Assembly (NCBI RefSeq): GCF_008704655.1
Contig: NZ_CP023688.1
Span: forward strand, 7,508,501 to 7,572,500
DNA from: Streptomyces rimosus
Lineage (GTDB): Bacteria; Actinomycetota; Actinomycetes; Streptomycetales; Streptomycetaceae
Direction of reading: 5' to 3'
Length of the DNA stretch: 64,000 nucleotides
The first letter of the stretch is position 1. Each line of letters opens with the position of its first letter. Below, one piece after another: positions 24,515 to 32,872 of this stretch. The position numbers and the translations under genes are program-made. The notes beneath the pieces were generated by a model, which saw nothing but the letters and a program-made list of their open reading frames with translations, was not told the origin of the DNA and searched no databases.

Positions 24515-25612
24515 ATGCGCGACGTGGACGCCGTACTCGGCACGCCCTGGCACGAACTGCCCTCCGCCGACGCCGTCGTGGCGGCGGCCATGGAGTGGCA
24601 CTTCGACCCCGCCACCGGCTCCCGGTTCTGGGTGGAGCGCGCCGCCTCGCTGCCCTTCGACCCGCGCAAGGACATCACCACCGTCGCCGACCTGAACCGC
24701 TTCCCCGACGTCAGCGACGAATGGCGGGACGTACCGGTCGAGGATCTGCTGCCCGCCGGCCTGCGCGGCCTCGGCCGGCCGCCCGCCGTCTGGGAGAGCG
24801 GGGGCACCACCGGCGCGCCCAAACGCACCGTCGACCTCGGCCAGTGGGCCCGTAACACCCGCTGGTGGTCAAAGGTCCTGGACCAGCGCGGCTTCCCCTC
24901 GCACGACGGCAATCTGCTCTTCCTCGGCCCCACCGGGCCGCATGTCGTCGCCGAGGTGCTGCGCGAACTCGCCCGGCTGCGCGGCGCGGTGTTCTTCCCG
25001 GTCGACTTCGACCCGCGCTGGGTGCGCCGGTGTCTGCGGGACGGCCACACCGACCTCGCCCGGCACTACGTCGACCACCTCCTCGACCAGGCCGAGCGGG
25101 TGCTCGCCTCGCAGCACGTCTCCCTGCTGTACGCGACGCCGCCCCTCCTGGAGGCGATCGCCGAACGCCCGCGCCTGGCGGGGCTCGTCCGCGACCAGGT
25201 GCGCGGGATCATGTGGGGCGGCACCTCGATGGACCCCGAGACGCTCCGGCTGCTGTCCGACGAGGTCTTCCCCGGCGCGGCCTTCGGCGGCCTGTACGGC
25301 AACACAATGATGGGCGGGGCGCCGCAGCGGCCCACCGTCCCGGGCGACACCCATGCGTGCGTCTTCCAGCCCTTCCACCCGTACGTGCACCTGTCCCTGC
25401 TCGACCCGGACGACCTGTCGCGCGAGGTGGCGTACGGCGAGCACGGGCGGGTGTGCATGCGCCAACTGAGCCCGGAGCTGCTGCTGCCGTACGTCCTCGA
25501 ACGGGACATCGCGGTCCGGGTCGCGCCGGTGGCGGGCTACGCGGGCGACGGCGTGGCCGATGTGCGGCCCTTCACCGACGGCGGCGCGAAGATCATCGAG
25601 GGGGTGTACTGA
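24515..25612 (+). CDS. AMP-ligase-like component of a carboxylic acid reductase (GriD-like)
   Basis: The protein has 365 residues. The adenylate-forming motif ESGGTTGAPKR is clear near residues 94-104, followed by GNLLFLGPTGPHVVAE and WGGTSMDPETLRLL. It is much shorter than acyl-CoA ligases and resembles the LuxE/phenylacetate-CoA ligase-like group. The next gene encodes an aldehyde dehydrogenase-fold protein starting two bases after this stop. The same pairing (GriD with GriC of Streptomyces griseus) reduces an aryl carboxylic acid to its aldehyde through an acyl-adenylate. By analogy this subunit activates the acid. The substrate is unknown. Confidence 0.78.
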   Translation: MRDVDAVLGTPWHELPSADAVVAAAMEWHFDPATGSRFWVERAASLPFDPRKDITTVADLNRFPDVSDEWRDVPVEDLLPAGLRGLGRPPAVWESGGTTGAPKRTVDLGQWARNTRWWSKVLDQRGFPSHDGNLLFLGPTGPHVVAEVLRELARLRGAVFFPVDFDPRWVRRCLRDGHTDLARHYVDHLLDQAERVLASQHVSLLYATPPLLEAIAERPRLAGLVRDQVRGIMWGGTSMDPETLRLLSDEVFPGAAFGGLYGNTMMGGAPQRPTVPGDTHACVFQPFHPYVHLSLLDPDDLSREVAYGEHGRVCMRQLSPELLLPYVLERDIAVRVAPVAGYAGDGVADVRPFTDGGAKIIEGVY

Positions 25613-25613
25613 G

Positions 25614-27074
25614 ATGGCGGACGACGCGGCGGTCACTTTGGACGGCACCGGCTGCGACATCGGCGTCGAGCGGCCCTCGGGACCGTACCGTTCCGCCAAC
25701 CGCACCCCCCTCACCGACGTCACCGGCCGCCCGGTCGGCGAACTCTCCCTCGCGCCGCCCCTGCTGATCCGCCAGGTGATCAACGAGATGCGCGCCGCGC
25801 CCGGCCAGGCGGCGGACGAGCGCCTCGCGGCTCTCGCGCGGGCGGGGGAGCTGTTCGTGACGGCGACCCTGGACGGCGAGACCCCCGGCATGTACTGCCG
25901 CCGTCAGGCACTGGTCTCCGGGCTGCCCGCCTCCGTCGCCCGCCGCACCCTGGACCGGGTGGCGCTGGCCGGGCGGGCCGCGGCGGACACCCTGACCGCG
26001 CAGCGCCCCTCCGGGGCCGTACCGTTCGAGGACCTGTCCTTCGGCGATCTGGCCGCCGCGGGGCGGACGAGTGCCGGGGCGGCGGCGGTGTGGGTACGCA
26101 AGGGCGATGTCCTCGGCGTCCTGGCGCCCGGCAATCACCCGGCCACCCATGTGGAGTGGCTGGGCGCCCTCGCCCTGGGCTACCGGGTGGCCGTACGCCC
26201 CTCCCAGCGCGACCCGTTCACGCCGCGGCGGCTCGTGCGGGCCCTGCGCGAGGCCGGTCTCGCGCCCGGGTACGTGGCGCTGCTGCCGACCACTCACGCG
26301 CACGCGGAGGCCCTCGTGGACGGGGCCGACCTCGGCCTGGTCTACGGCGGTGACTCCGTCGTCGCCCGGTACGCCGACAGCCGGCGGGTGCTGGCGCAGG
26401 GTCCCGGCCGTTCGAAGGTCCTGATCACCCGGGACGTGCCCTGGCGGTCCCACCTGGACACCGTCGCCGACTCGGTCGCCGCCGACGCCGGGGTGCAGTG
26501 CCTCAACGCCAGCGCCGTCCTGTGCGAGGACGACGCGCCGGGCCTCGCGCACGCCCTGGCCGAACGGCTCGCCCGCCTCCCGCTGCTGCCGCCGGGCCAC
26601 CCCGACGCGGCCCTGCCCGTACGGCCGCTGGACGAGGCCCGGCGCCTCGCGGAGCAGTTGCACGAGAGCGTCGGCCCGCGCCCGGCGGGACCGGACGCGG
26701 ACCCCGCCGACCGGTTCCTCGCCGACCTGGGCGACGGCAGCGCCGTCCTGCGGCCCGTCGTGGTCCCGCTCGACAGCGCGCGGGACCCGCGGTTCGGCGT
26801 CGAACTGCCCTTCCCGTACGCCGCCGTGGCACCCTGGGAACCGGAGCTGCGCCCCGCCGCGTTCGGCCGGACCCTGGCCCTCACGGTGCTGAGCGAGGAC
26901 GCGGACCTCGTACGCGAGTGCGTGGCGAGCCCGCTGATCCGCAACACCCACTGGGGCGCCGTGCCCACCCACTGGTCCCGCCCGGGCCTGCCGCACGACG
27001 GGGCCCTGGCCGAATTCCTGCGGGAGTCGAAGACCTTCGCCGGGGAGGCGGCGCTGCGCGGGCCGGTGAGGTGA
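25614..27074 (+). CDS. Aldehyde dehydrogenase-fold acyl reductase component (GriC/LuxC-like)
   Basis: The protein has 486 residues. The central NAD(P)-binding region contains VLGVLAPGNHPATHVEWLGALALGYRVAVRPSQRDPFTPRR (residues about 164-204). The likely acyl-accepting cysteine lies in DAGVQCLNASAVLC, at the position expected for the LuxC/ALDH nucleophile. A proline-rich C-terminal part contains APWEPELRPAAFGRTLALTVLS. It is translationally adjacent to the AMP-ligase-like gene. Together they are read as a two-subunit carboxylic acid reductase of the GriC/GriD type. Co-occurrence with the downstream DUF1611 and SMP-30 genes may hint at a short pathway. Confidence 0.78.
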   Translation: MADDAAVTLDGTGCDIGVERPSGPYRSANRTPLTDVTGRPVGELSLAPPLLIRQVINEMRAAPGQAADERLAALARAGELFVTATLDGETPGMYCRRQALVSGLPASVARRTLDRVALAGRAAADTLTAQRPSGAVPFEDLSFGDLAAAGRTSAGAAAVWVRKGDVLGVLAPGNHPATHVEWLGALALGYRVAVRPSQRDPFTPRRLVRALREAGLAPGYVALLPTTHAHAEALVDGADLGLVYGGDSVVARYADSRRVLAQGPGRSKVLITRDVPWRSHLDTVADSVAADAGVQCLNASAVLCEDDAPGLAHALAERLARLPLLPPGHPDAALPVRPLDEARRLAEQLHESVGPRPAGPDADPADRFLADLGDGSAVLRPVVVPLDSARDPRFGVELPFPYAAVAPWEPELRPAAFGRTLALTVLSEDADLVRECVASPLIRNTHWGAVPTHWSRPGLPHDGALAEFLRESKTFAGEAALRGPVR

Positions 27075-27217
27075 CGGGCCGTTACGGGGATGCGGAACAC
27101 CGCGCCGGAAAGCGGGCGACCGGGCGGCCTCTTTGCCTTTGTCCGGACACCAACCCGCTTTCGCCGGCGACACCTTCGGCGTTCCCCGCGGAAGTTCCGG
27201 TGGGTAGGGTTCCGGGT

Positions 27218-28291
27218 ATGGTCCTTTCCGGGTTTCCGCGGCTTCCGCTTCGTTCCGTGCTCTTCGCCGACGGAGTTTTCGGCCTTCTCGAAGGCAAGAC
27301 GGCGCAGGGGGTGCTGCGGCACAGCACCGTTCTCGAAGCGGTGGCGGTCGTCGATCGCCTGCACACCTCCGGCAGCACCGCTTCCGTGGTGCCCGGCACC
27401 GACGTGCCGGTCGTCTCCTCGCTGGAGGAGGCCCTGCGTTTCCAGCCGGAAGCGCTGGTCATCGCGATGACCGAGTCCGACCACGTCGAGGTGGTGGACG
27501 GCGAGGTGAAGCACGCGCCGCGGCAGCCCGGAGACCTCCCGGAATTCTGGTGGGAGCAGATCGCCACCGCCGTACGCAACGGCCTGCACGTGATTTCCTG
27601 CCTCCACCTCCAGCTGCGTCACACGGAATTCGCCGATAAGACGGCGGAGGGCCAGCAGCTGGTCGATGTCCGCCGCCCGTACGACGAGTTGCCAAAGTAT
27701 TCCGGCCGTCTCCAGCGGTCCCGCGCCAAACTGGTGCATGTGGCGGGCAGTGACTGTGTCGTGGGAAAGCGGACCGTCGCCCTCCAATTGCACCGGGAGG
27801 CACAGGCGCGCGGTATCGACTCCGGGTATGTCGGCACCGGCCAGACCTGCCTGCTGGCCGGCTGCACGGAAGGCGCGATCATCGACCGTACGCCCGTCTT
27901 CCAGGCGGCCGGACTCGTCGAGCACCTGGTGCAGCGCGCCGACCCCCGGCACGACCTGCTGATCATCAAGGGCCAGGCATCCGTGCTCCACCCGGCCTTC
28001 GGCGGCCTGGCCACCGCGATCCTCCAGGGCTCGCAGCCCGACGCCGTGGTCTTCGTGCACGACCCGCGCCGCTCCCGGCGCTACCACTGGGAGCACCTGC
28101 CCGTGCACGACCCGCGCCGCGAGATCCGCATCGTGGAGGAGCTGGGCGGCGCCCCGGTCGTCGCCGTCGCCACCCGCGGCCGGGAGAACGTCGACAGCCT
28201 GCGCTCCCTGGGCCTGCCCGTCGTCGACGTGCTCGACGGGGACGGCACGGCGGTGCTGATGGACGCGCTCGGCCCCGTACTGTCCGGATGA
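27218..28291 (+). CDS. DUF1611 family P-loop protein (DgcN-like)
   Basis: The protein has 357 residues from ATG 27218. The N-terminal part is Rossmann-like (VVDRLHTSGSTASVVPGTDVPVV). The C-terminal P-loop domain carries VHVAGSDCVVGKRTVALQL as the nucleotide-binding motif, then IIKGQASVLHPAFGG. This is the DUF1611 family, which includes DgcN, reported as an acyltransferase of D-glutamate catabolism; most members are uncharacterised. DgcN proteins usually pair with an enolase-fold DgcA, which is absent here. It lies 143 bases after the reductase genes, so co-transcription is possible but not shown. Confidence 0.82.
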   Translation: MVLSGFPRLPLRSVLFADGVFGLLEGKTAQGVLRHSTVLEAVAVVDRLHTSGSTASVVPGTDVPVVSSLEEALRFQPEALVIAMTESDHVEVVDGEVKHAPRQPGDLPEFWWEQIATAVRNGLHVISCLHLQLRHTEFADKTAEGQQLVDVRRPYDELPKYSGRLQRSRAKLVHVAGSDCVVGKRTVALQLHREAQARGIDSGYVGTGQTCLLAGCTEGAIIDRTPVFQAAGLVEHLVQRADPRHDLLIIKGQASVLHPAFGGLATAILQGSQPDAVVFVHDPRRSRRYHWEHLPVHDPRREIRIVEELGGAPVVAVATRGRENVDSLRSLGLPVVDVLDGDGTAVLMDALGPVLSG

Positions 28292-28296
28292 ACCGG

Positions 28297-28325
28297 GCCG
28301 CTCCCGGGCCGGTTCCGGGAGCGGC
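28297..28325 (+). terminator. Hairpin after the DUF1611 gene
   Basis: The 9-base-pair stem GCCGCTCCC/GGGAGCGGC has an 11-base loop and starts six bases after the stop. It would separate DUF1611 from the SMP-30 gene or attenuate read-through. Confidence 0.5.
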
Positions 28326-28364
28326 GCCCGGCCCGTGATCCCCGTTCCGAGGAGAATGTGCACC

Positions 28365-29207
28365 GTGAGTGTTGAAGTCGCCCTGGCCGTACGGGCGCAC
28401 TTTGCCGAATGCCCGACCTGGGACGCCGCCGACGGCACGCTGCTGTGGGTGGACATGAACAACGGCGGGATCCACCGCTACCACCCCGCCGACGGCGCCG
28501 ACACCGTCACCGAGATCGGCCAGCCGGTGGCGGCCGCGCTGCCCCGGGCGGACGGCGGCCTCGTCCTGAGCCTGCGCGACGGCGTCGCGGTCACCGGCCA
28601 GGACGGCACCCGCCGCTGGCTGACCGAGTGGCCGGAGCAGGGCGTACGCGGCAACGACGCGAGCATCGACGGCCGCGGCCGCCTGTGGGTGGGCACCATC
28701 GCGGGGGAGACCGCGCCCGGCTGGCTGGCGCGCGTCGACGCCGACGGCACGAGGCACACCGCGGCCACCGGCGTACGGCTCAGCAACGGCATCACCTGGA
28801 GCCCGGACGCGACCCGTATGTACTACGTCGACACCCCGACCCGCCGCATCGACGTCTTCGACTACGACCTCGACACCGGCAAGGCCGCCAACCGCCGGAT
28901 GTTCGCCGAGATCACCGGTACCGACGGCGTGCCGGACGGCATGTGCGCCGACACCGACGGCGGCGTGTGGGTGGCGCTCTTCCGCGGGGGAGCGGTCCGA
29001 CGCTACGCCCCGGACGGCCGGCTGGACCGCGAGATCACCTTCCCCGCCTCGCTGACCACCGCCTGCGGCTTCGGCGGCCCCGACCTGACCGACCTCTACG
29101 TCACCTCGGCCCGCCGCGACCTGGGCGACGCCGAGCCGGAAGCGGGCAATCTGTTCGTGGTGCCCGGAGTGGGCCAGGGGCTGCCGGGGGTGGCGTTCGC
29201 GGGGTAG
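28365..29207 (+). CDS. SMP-30/gluconolactonase/LRE-like protein
   Basis: The protein has 280 residues from GTG 28365; GAGGAG lies 10 bases upstream, and an ATG at 28356 is too close to it. The six-bladed propeller signatures are clear: the metal-binding glutamate in HFAECPTWD, GNDASIDGRGRLWVGT, LSNGITWSPD and VPDGMCADTDGGVWVALF. Family members hydrolyse sugar lactones using one divalent cation held by Glu, Asn and Asp residues, all present here. The substrate is unknown. No secretion signal is present. Confidence 0.9.
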   Translation: MSVEVALAVRAHFAECPTWDAADGTLLWVDMNNGGIHRYHPADGADTVTEIGQPVAAALPRADGGLVLSLRDGVAVTGQDGTRRWLTEWPEQGVRGNDASIDGRGRLWVGTIAGETAPGWLARVDADGTRHTAATGVRLSNGITWSPDATRMYYVDTPTRRIDVFDYDLDTGKAANRRMFAEITGTDGVPDGMCADTDGGVWVALFRGGAVRRYAPDGRLDREITFPASLTTACGFGGPDLTDLYVTSARRDLGDAEPEAGNLFVVPGVGQGLPGVAFAG

Positions 29208-29264
29208 CGGGCGGGTGGGGCCGGGGACGGCCGTACGGTGATCACCCGGCCCGTACGCGTACGG

Positions 29265-30473
29265 TCACTGCCCGGCCCGTGCCACCGCGGGCCGCATCCG
29301 GGCGAACGCGCGGGAGACCTCGACCAGCCACGCCACGTCGGCGGAGAAGTCCGGGCCGCCCGCCGCGGCGGGCGCCGGCACCCCGTCCGGGCCCGACGGC
29401 CCCTCCGCCGCGGCCGGATCGTCCTCGGGCCCCGGCGGCCGCGGCCCGGCCGCCAGCGCCGCCGCGATGTGCGCCGCCTCCACCTCCGCGTGCCGCTCCG
29501 CCGCGGCCCCCAGCCCCGGCATCAGCACCGCGCCCGGATCACCGTGGTGCCCGCGCAGCGCCAGACAGCCGTCCCGGATCTCGATCACCCGGCGGTGGAG
29601 GTGGAATCGCAGGTCGTACAGGGCCGACAGGTCGCTGCCCGTGCTGGACGGCAGGGAGATCTCCGGATGCGCCTGGTGCAGCGCCTGCCACAGCGGGCGC
29701 AGCAGCCGGTAACTGCGGTAGTCGGCCAGCCAACTGCGGGCGGCGGAGACCCGCGGCCCCCACAGCGGGGCGGTCCAGCCGACGATGTTCAGGACCATGC
29801 CGATGGTCAGGGTCGTACGGGACACATCGGACCAGCGCATCGGGTTCCAGCCGTACTGCGCGAGGAAGACGTCGGCGTACCGCCCGGCCGGGTAGACCAG
29901 CTCGATGACCGCGCCGGCCGCCGCGATGCGCAGCCCGCGGCGCACCCAGCGGTGGTCGGTGAGCTTGGCGAAGTGCCAGCAGGCGCGGGCCACCAGGACC
30001 TTGCCGACCACGAACGCGGTGAGGTACGCGGCCTGATAGGCGACGAAGAACGGCTGGTCGCCGGGGTGGGTGAAGACATTGCGGGGCGGCCCCTGGAGGG
30101 TCGCCAGGAAGAACAGCACCACCATCGTCACCGGCACCACCGCGAGGAGCAGCAGCCGCCGCCGGGCCCGCACACGCGCCTCGGCCCGGGGATGTATCCA
30201 GTGGATGAGAAGGATCTGCTGACAGGCCAGCACGGCGATGATCCACAGCTGGACCGAGACGTTGTACCAGGTGATGGTGCCGAACAGGGTGCCCGTCCAG
30301 CGGGCCGGGGTGGACATGGACAGGTACATGCCCTGGCAGCCGAACGAGGCGCACAGCGCGATCAGACCGGCGTTGCGGCGCTGCCCGCGCAGCAGGGGCA
30401 CGAGGGTGTAGGCGAACGCGATCCAGCAGGCGAGCGCGGCGATCGGGTACCGGATGTGGGTGATGCCGGTCAT
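29265..30473 (-). CDS. MAB_1171c-family putative membrane transporter
   Basis: The protein has 402 residues. About seven hydrophobic segments fill residues 5-235, then there is a soluble C-terminal domain of about 165 residues that is helical and ends in a Pro/Ala-rich tail. Conserved-looking pieces include RRNAGLIALCASFGCQGMYL, the aromatic PGDQPFFVAYQ and LHRRVIEIRDGCLALRGH. The name is a family label; no transport activity is established. Its start overlaps the ImmA/IrrE gene stop by four bases. The three-gene set with an XRE regulator recurs in actinomycetes, which suggests a peptide- or signal-responsive unit. Confidence 0.82.
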   Translation of the reverse strand: MTGITHIRYPIAALACWIAFAYTLVPLLRGQRRNAGLIALCASFGCQGMYLSMSTPARWTGTLFGTITWYNVSVQLWIIAVLACQQILLIHWIHPRAEARVRARRRLLLLAVVPVTMVVLFFLATLQGPPRNVFTHPGDQPFFVAYQAAYLTAFVVGKVLVARACWHFAKLTDHRWVRRGLRIAAAGAVIELVYPAGRYADVFLAQYGWNPMRWSDVSRTTLTIGMVLNIVGWTAPLWGPRVSAARSWLADYRSYRLLRPLWQALHQAHPEISLPSSTGSDLSALYDLRFHLHRRVIEIRDGCLALRGHHGDPGAVLMPGLGAAAERHAEVEAAHIAAALAAGPRPPGPEDDPAAAEGPSGPDGVPAPAAAGGPDFSADVAWLVEVSRAFARMRPAVARAGQ

Positions 30474-31048
30474 GAACCGTCCTCGCGGCGCCAGTTCAGC
30501 GAACCGTGGATACGGCCCAGCACACTGTTGGGGTCCGGCGCGTCCGCGCCCCCGCGGCGGGTTCCGGCCCGCAGCCGCTCCCCGAGGAGAAAGGCCATGA
30601 CCTCGGCTTCCTGTTCCTGGGCGTCCGAGTAGTTCTCGCGGTACAGCAGGTCCTGTACGAGGGTGGGGTCGAGGTCCGGGAAGAGCTGGGTGCCGTGGTC
30701 CTCACCGGCCACGCCCACACCGTGGTGGCCGCAGATCATATGGGCCAGCTCGTGGGCGATGATGTGCTCCTGGTGGTGCCGGCTGGTGTGCGCCTCGTAG
30801 ACGACGTAGTCCGTGCCCGGGAAGGACAGCCACAGCCCGCACGGCCCCGAGGTGCCCATCGGCATGGCCACCAGCTGGATCTCCCGGTCCCGCACCCGGG
30901 CCAGGTGGTCGCACAGCAGCGGAAGGTCGTACGCGGGCGGGAGTCCGTACGAAGCCAGCTTTTCCCGGCACTGCCGGCGCAGGGCCTTCATCCCGGAAGA
31001 AGACCCTCTGCCGTGGCGGCCACGCCAGGGGAAAGGCATCCGGAGCAC
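30470..31048 (-). CDS. ImmA/IrrE-type zinc metallopeptidase
   Basis: The protein has 192 residues from GTG 31048, sharing one base with the XRE stop (TAGTG). The zinc motif HELAH sits in HIIAHELAHMICGH, with an acidic third-ligand region further on (RENYSDAQEQEAEVMAFLLGE). In ImmA/IrrE systems such enzymes cut a partner repressor to switch on its target genes. Here the partner should be the XRE protein encoded immediately upstream. The N-terminal 19 residues are basic and may not be part of the domain; the ATG at codon 20 (MKALRRQ) is an alternative start. Confidence 0.9.
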   Translation of the reverse strand: MLRMPFPWRGRHGRGSSSGMKALRRQCREKLASYGLPPAYDLPLLCDHLARVRDREIQLVAMPMGTSGPCGLWLSFPGTDYVVYEAHTSRHHQEHIIAHELAHMICGHHGVGVAGEDHGTQLFPDLDPTLVQDLLYRENYSDAQEQEAEVMAFLLGERLRAGTRRGGADAPDPNSVLGRIHGSLNWRREDGS

Positions 31049-31488
31049 TACTCCTCGCTGTCGACCGGCTCGTTCGGCTGCCGGCCGCGCGCCGCGGCCG
31101 TGGTGGCGTGCATCTTGCTGACCTCGCGGATGATGCGGGCCAGGGACTTGCGGCCGGAGTCGTCCATGCTCATGGCGCGCAGCGCGATGTCACGGACCTC
31201 GGCGTTGCCCATCGCCGAGGCGAGGGCGAGCTGGGAGTCGACCCGGTCGGCGGTGTCGTCGTCGAAGAAGTACGCCACCGGCACCCGGAAGAACGCCGCG
31301 AGGGCCTCCAGGTGGCGCTTGGTGGGGTTGGTGCGCTGGCCGGTGCGCAGCTGCCAGACGTACGTCTTGGAGAACGTACCGCCGCTCAACTCACTACATC
31401 CGCGCGCGACTTCCTCGTAGGTGTATTCGCGGCCGTTCGCGCGGATCGTGGTGAACAGCTTGTCGACCTTCCCGGCCAGTGACGACAT
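31048..31488 (-). CDS. XRE-family helix-turn-helix regulator of the cassette
   Basis: The protein has 146 residues. The HTH spans about residues 22-80 (YTYEEVARGCSELSGGTFSKTYVWQLRTG then HLEALAAFFRVPVAYFFDDD), followed by an acidic helical C-terminus. GGAG lies before the ATG. It is the first gene of the cassette, upstream of the metallopeptidase. It probably represses its own promoter through the inverted repeat at 31529-31550 and is itself the likely peptidase target. Confidence 0.92.
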   Translation of the reverse strand: MSSLAGKVDKLFTTIRANGREYTYEEVARGCSELSGGTFSKTYVWQLRTGQRTNPTKRHLEALAAFFRVPVAYFFDDDTADRVDSQLALASAMGNAEVRDIALRAMSMDDSGRKSLARIIREVSKMHATTAAARGRQPNEPVDSEE

Positions 31489-31528
31489 CGGGGCTCCTTC
31501 TCATGCGCCGGGGTGAGCTGCCTCGGAG

Positions 31529-31573
31529 TGCCAACTCATCCTAGTTGACAGGACCCTGGCTTGCACTTAACGT
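31529..31573. promoter_or_regulatory. Divergent promoters and operator of the XRE cassette
   Basis: On the plus strand TTGACA (31545-31550), 17 bases, then TAACGT (31568-31573) is the best sigma-70 consensus seen in the window. An inverted repeat TGCCAACT-N6-AGTTGACA (31529-31550, one mismatch) covers the -35. On the minus strand TAGGAT (31538-31543) can act as -10 for the XRE gene, so the repeat overlaps both promoters, as expected for an autoregulatory XRE operator. Confidence 0.65.
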
Positions 31574-31812
31574 CGGGATCGCGTTAGCGGAGATGAACAG
31601 AGTGGTTTCCATGTCCACTCACGCGGACGACGGGGGTGTCCGCATGAGGGAGAGCTCGTCGCGGCGGCGGCCGGTCGCCACGGTCGCACGGCGCCGACGC
31701 GATGAGCCGCGGAACGTACAGATCCGGCGTGCGGTCCTTGCGGGTGTACGCAGTTGTCCGCTCAGCCACTCTTTTTCCCCCTTCTCCTTCTTTCTTCTGA
31801 AATGCGGTCGGC
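31574..31812 (+). other. Region transcribed from the strong divergent promoter, no assigned gene
   Basis: Downstream of the TTGACA promoter there is an open frame from ATG 31593 (MNRVVSMSTHADDGGVRMRE...). It is Arg/Ser-rich, resembles no known family, and runs antisense into the SDR gene. A 30-base pyrimidine-only run occupies 31769-31798, unusual in this composition. Either a short peptide, a small RNA or a transcript antisense to the SDR gene is possible. Confidence 0.4.
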
Positions 31813-32751
31813 TCATGCGCGAGCCAGACGCGCCCGCCACCAGTCCACCGTCGCCGCGAGCTGATGGTCGAGCGGTGTCGCGTCCGCGCCGAACGCCTCG
31901 CGGTACGCCGACGAGTCCATCACGAACGGCCGGTCGAACTGGTAACGGACCTCCTGGAGCTCCCGCAGCAGCGGCGATACGAACGACGCCACGCGCAGCG
32001 CCGCCGACGGCAGCCGCCGTACCGGAACCGGCCGCACCCGCGCCTGTCCCGCGAGCCTGCCGGTCATCTCCCTGATGGACAGCGGCGGCACGGTCGGCAC
32101 GTGCCAGGCCCGGCCCCAGGCGCTCTCCCGTTCCGCGACCTCGATCAGCGTCCTCGCCACGTCGGGGAGGTAGGTCCAGCTGTGCGGCGCGTCCGGATCG
32201 CCGAGAACGGAAACCGGCTTGCCCTCCAGGAGACGCGGGACGACCCGGGAGGCCAGATGACCGCCGTCGGTCACGCCCGGACCGAAGAAGTCCGACGCGC
32301 GCACCTCGGCGACCCGGATGCGGCCCTTCTCGTGCAGGCTCAGCGCCTGCTCCCAGATGTCGGCCCGGATGCGGCCCTTGGTCCCCGTCGCGGCCAGGGG
32401 CAGATCCTCGGTCAGCTCACCCTGGACCGGTCCGTATCCGTACAGATTGCCCAGCAGGACGAGGACCGCGCCGGTCTGCTCGGCCGCGTGGTTCACCGAC
32501 GCGGCGAGCGGCGGCCAGTCACGCGCCCAGTGGTGGTACGGCGGCGAGGCGCAGTTGTAGAGCGCGGTCGCACCCTGCGCGGCCTCCGCCAGCCGCTCCG
32601 GAACCGCCGCGTCCAGCGCGACCTGCTCGATCCCCGGCTCGGCCGGCCTGCCCGACCGCGTGACGACCCGTACAGAATGCCCCTTTTCGACCAGCAGCCG
32701 AGCCGTGGCCGCCCCGGCGGGGCCGAAACCTATGACGACGTGAACACCCAT
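31813..32751 (-). CDS. NAD-dependent epimerase/dehydratase-type SDR
   Basis: The protein has 312 residues. The N-terminal Rossmann motif is atypical but clear (HVVIGFGPAGAATARLL). It is followed by VRVVTRSGR, LYNCASPPYHHW and LLGNLYGYGP (the region of the catalytic Ser/Tyr in extended SDRs). The C-terminal half has PHSWTYLPDVARTLIEVAE, typical of atypical extended SDRs such as NmrA/YwnB-like proteins. The usual YxxxK is not obvious, so it may be a sensor or reductase of unknown substrate. It stands alone, upstream of nothing on its strand. Confidence 0.82.
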   Translation of the reverse strand: MGVHVVIGFGPAGAATARLLVEKGHSVRVVTRSGRPAEPGIEQVALDAAVPERLAEAAQGATALYNCASPPYHHWARDWPPLAASVNHAAEQTGAVLVLLGNLYGYGPVQGELTEDLPLAATGTKGRIRADIWEQALSLHEKGRIRVAEVRASDFFGPGVTDGGHLASRVVPRLLEGKPVSVLGDPDAPHSWTYLPDVARTLIEVAERESAWGRAWHVPTVPPLSIREMTGRLAGQARVRPVPVRRLPSAALRVASFVSPLLRELQEVRYQFDRPFVMDSSAYREAFGADATPLDHQLAATVDWWRARLARA

Positions 32752-32838
32752 GCGCGAAGGCTAGCGAGCGGACGGGGCGCCCAACGGCGATCTCGGTCAC
32801 GTTCGGGGAACAAGCCGGGACGGGGCCCGCGAAACGCG

Positions 32839-32865
32839 GAAGACCCCAGGTGGGCTGGGGTCTTC
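32839..32865. terminator. Strong hairpin terminator for tRNA-Leu
   Basis: The 11-base-pair perfect stem GAAGACCCCAG/CTGGGGTCTTC has a 5-base loop and lies just 3' of the tRNA on the minus strand. The symmetrical A/T ends would work in both directions. Confidence 0.8.
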
Positions 32866-32872
32866 TGTCTTG

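Noticed and set aside
26342..28462. A 706-codon minus-strand open frame opposite the reductase and DUF1611 genes
   Set aside because: It spans two different plus-strand genes with good motifs and has no family resemblance of its own.
31545..32075. A 176-codon plus-strand open frame after the XRE cassette promoter as a protein gene
   Set aside because: Two thirds of it is antisense to the SDR gene and the sequence is Arg/Ser/Pro-rich; I report only the promoter and the possibility of a short transcript.
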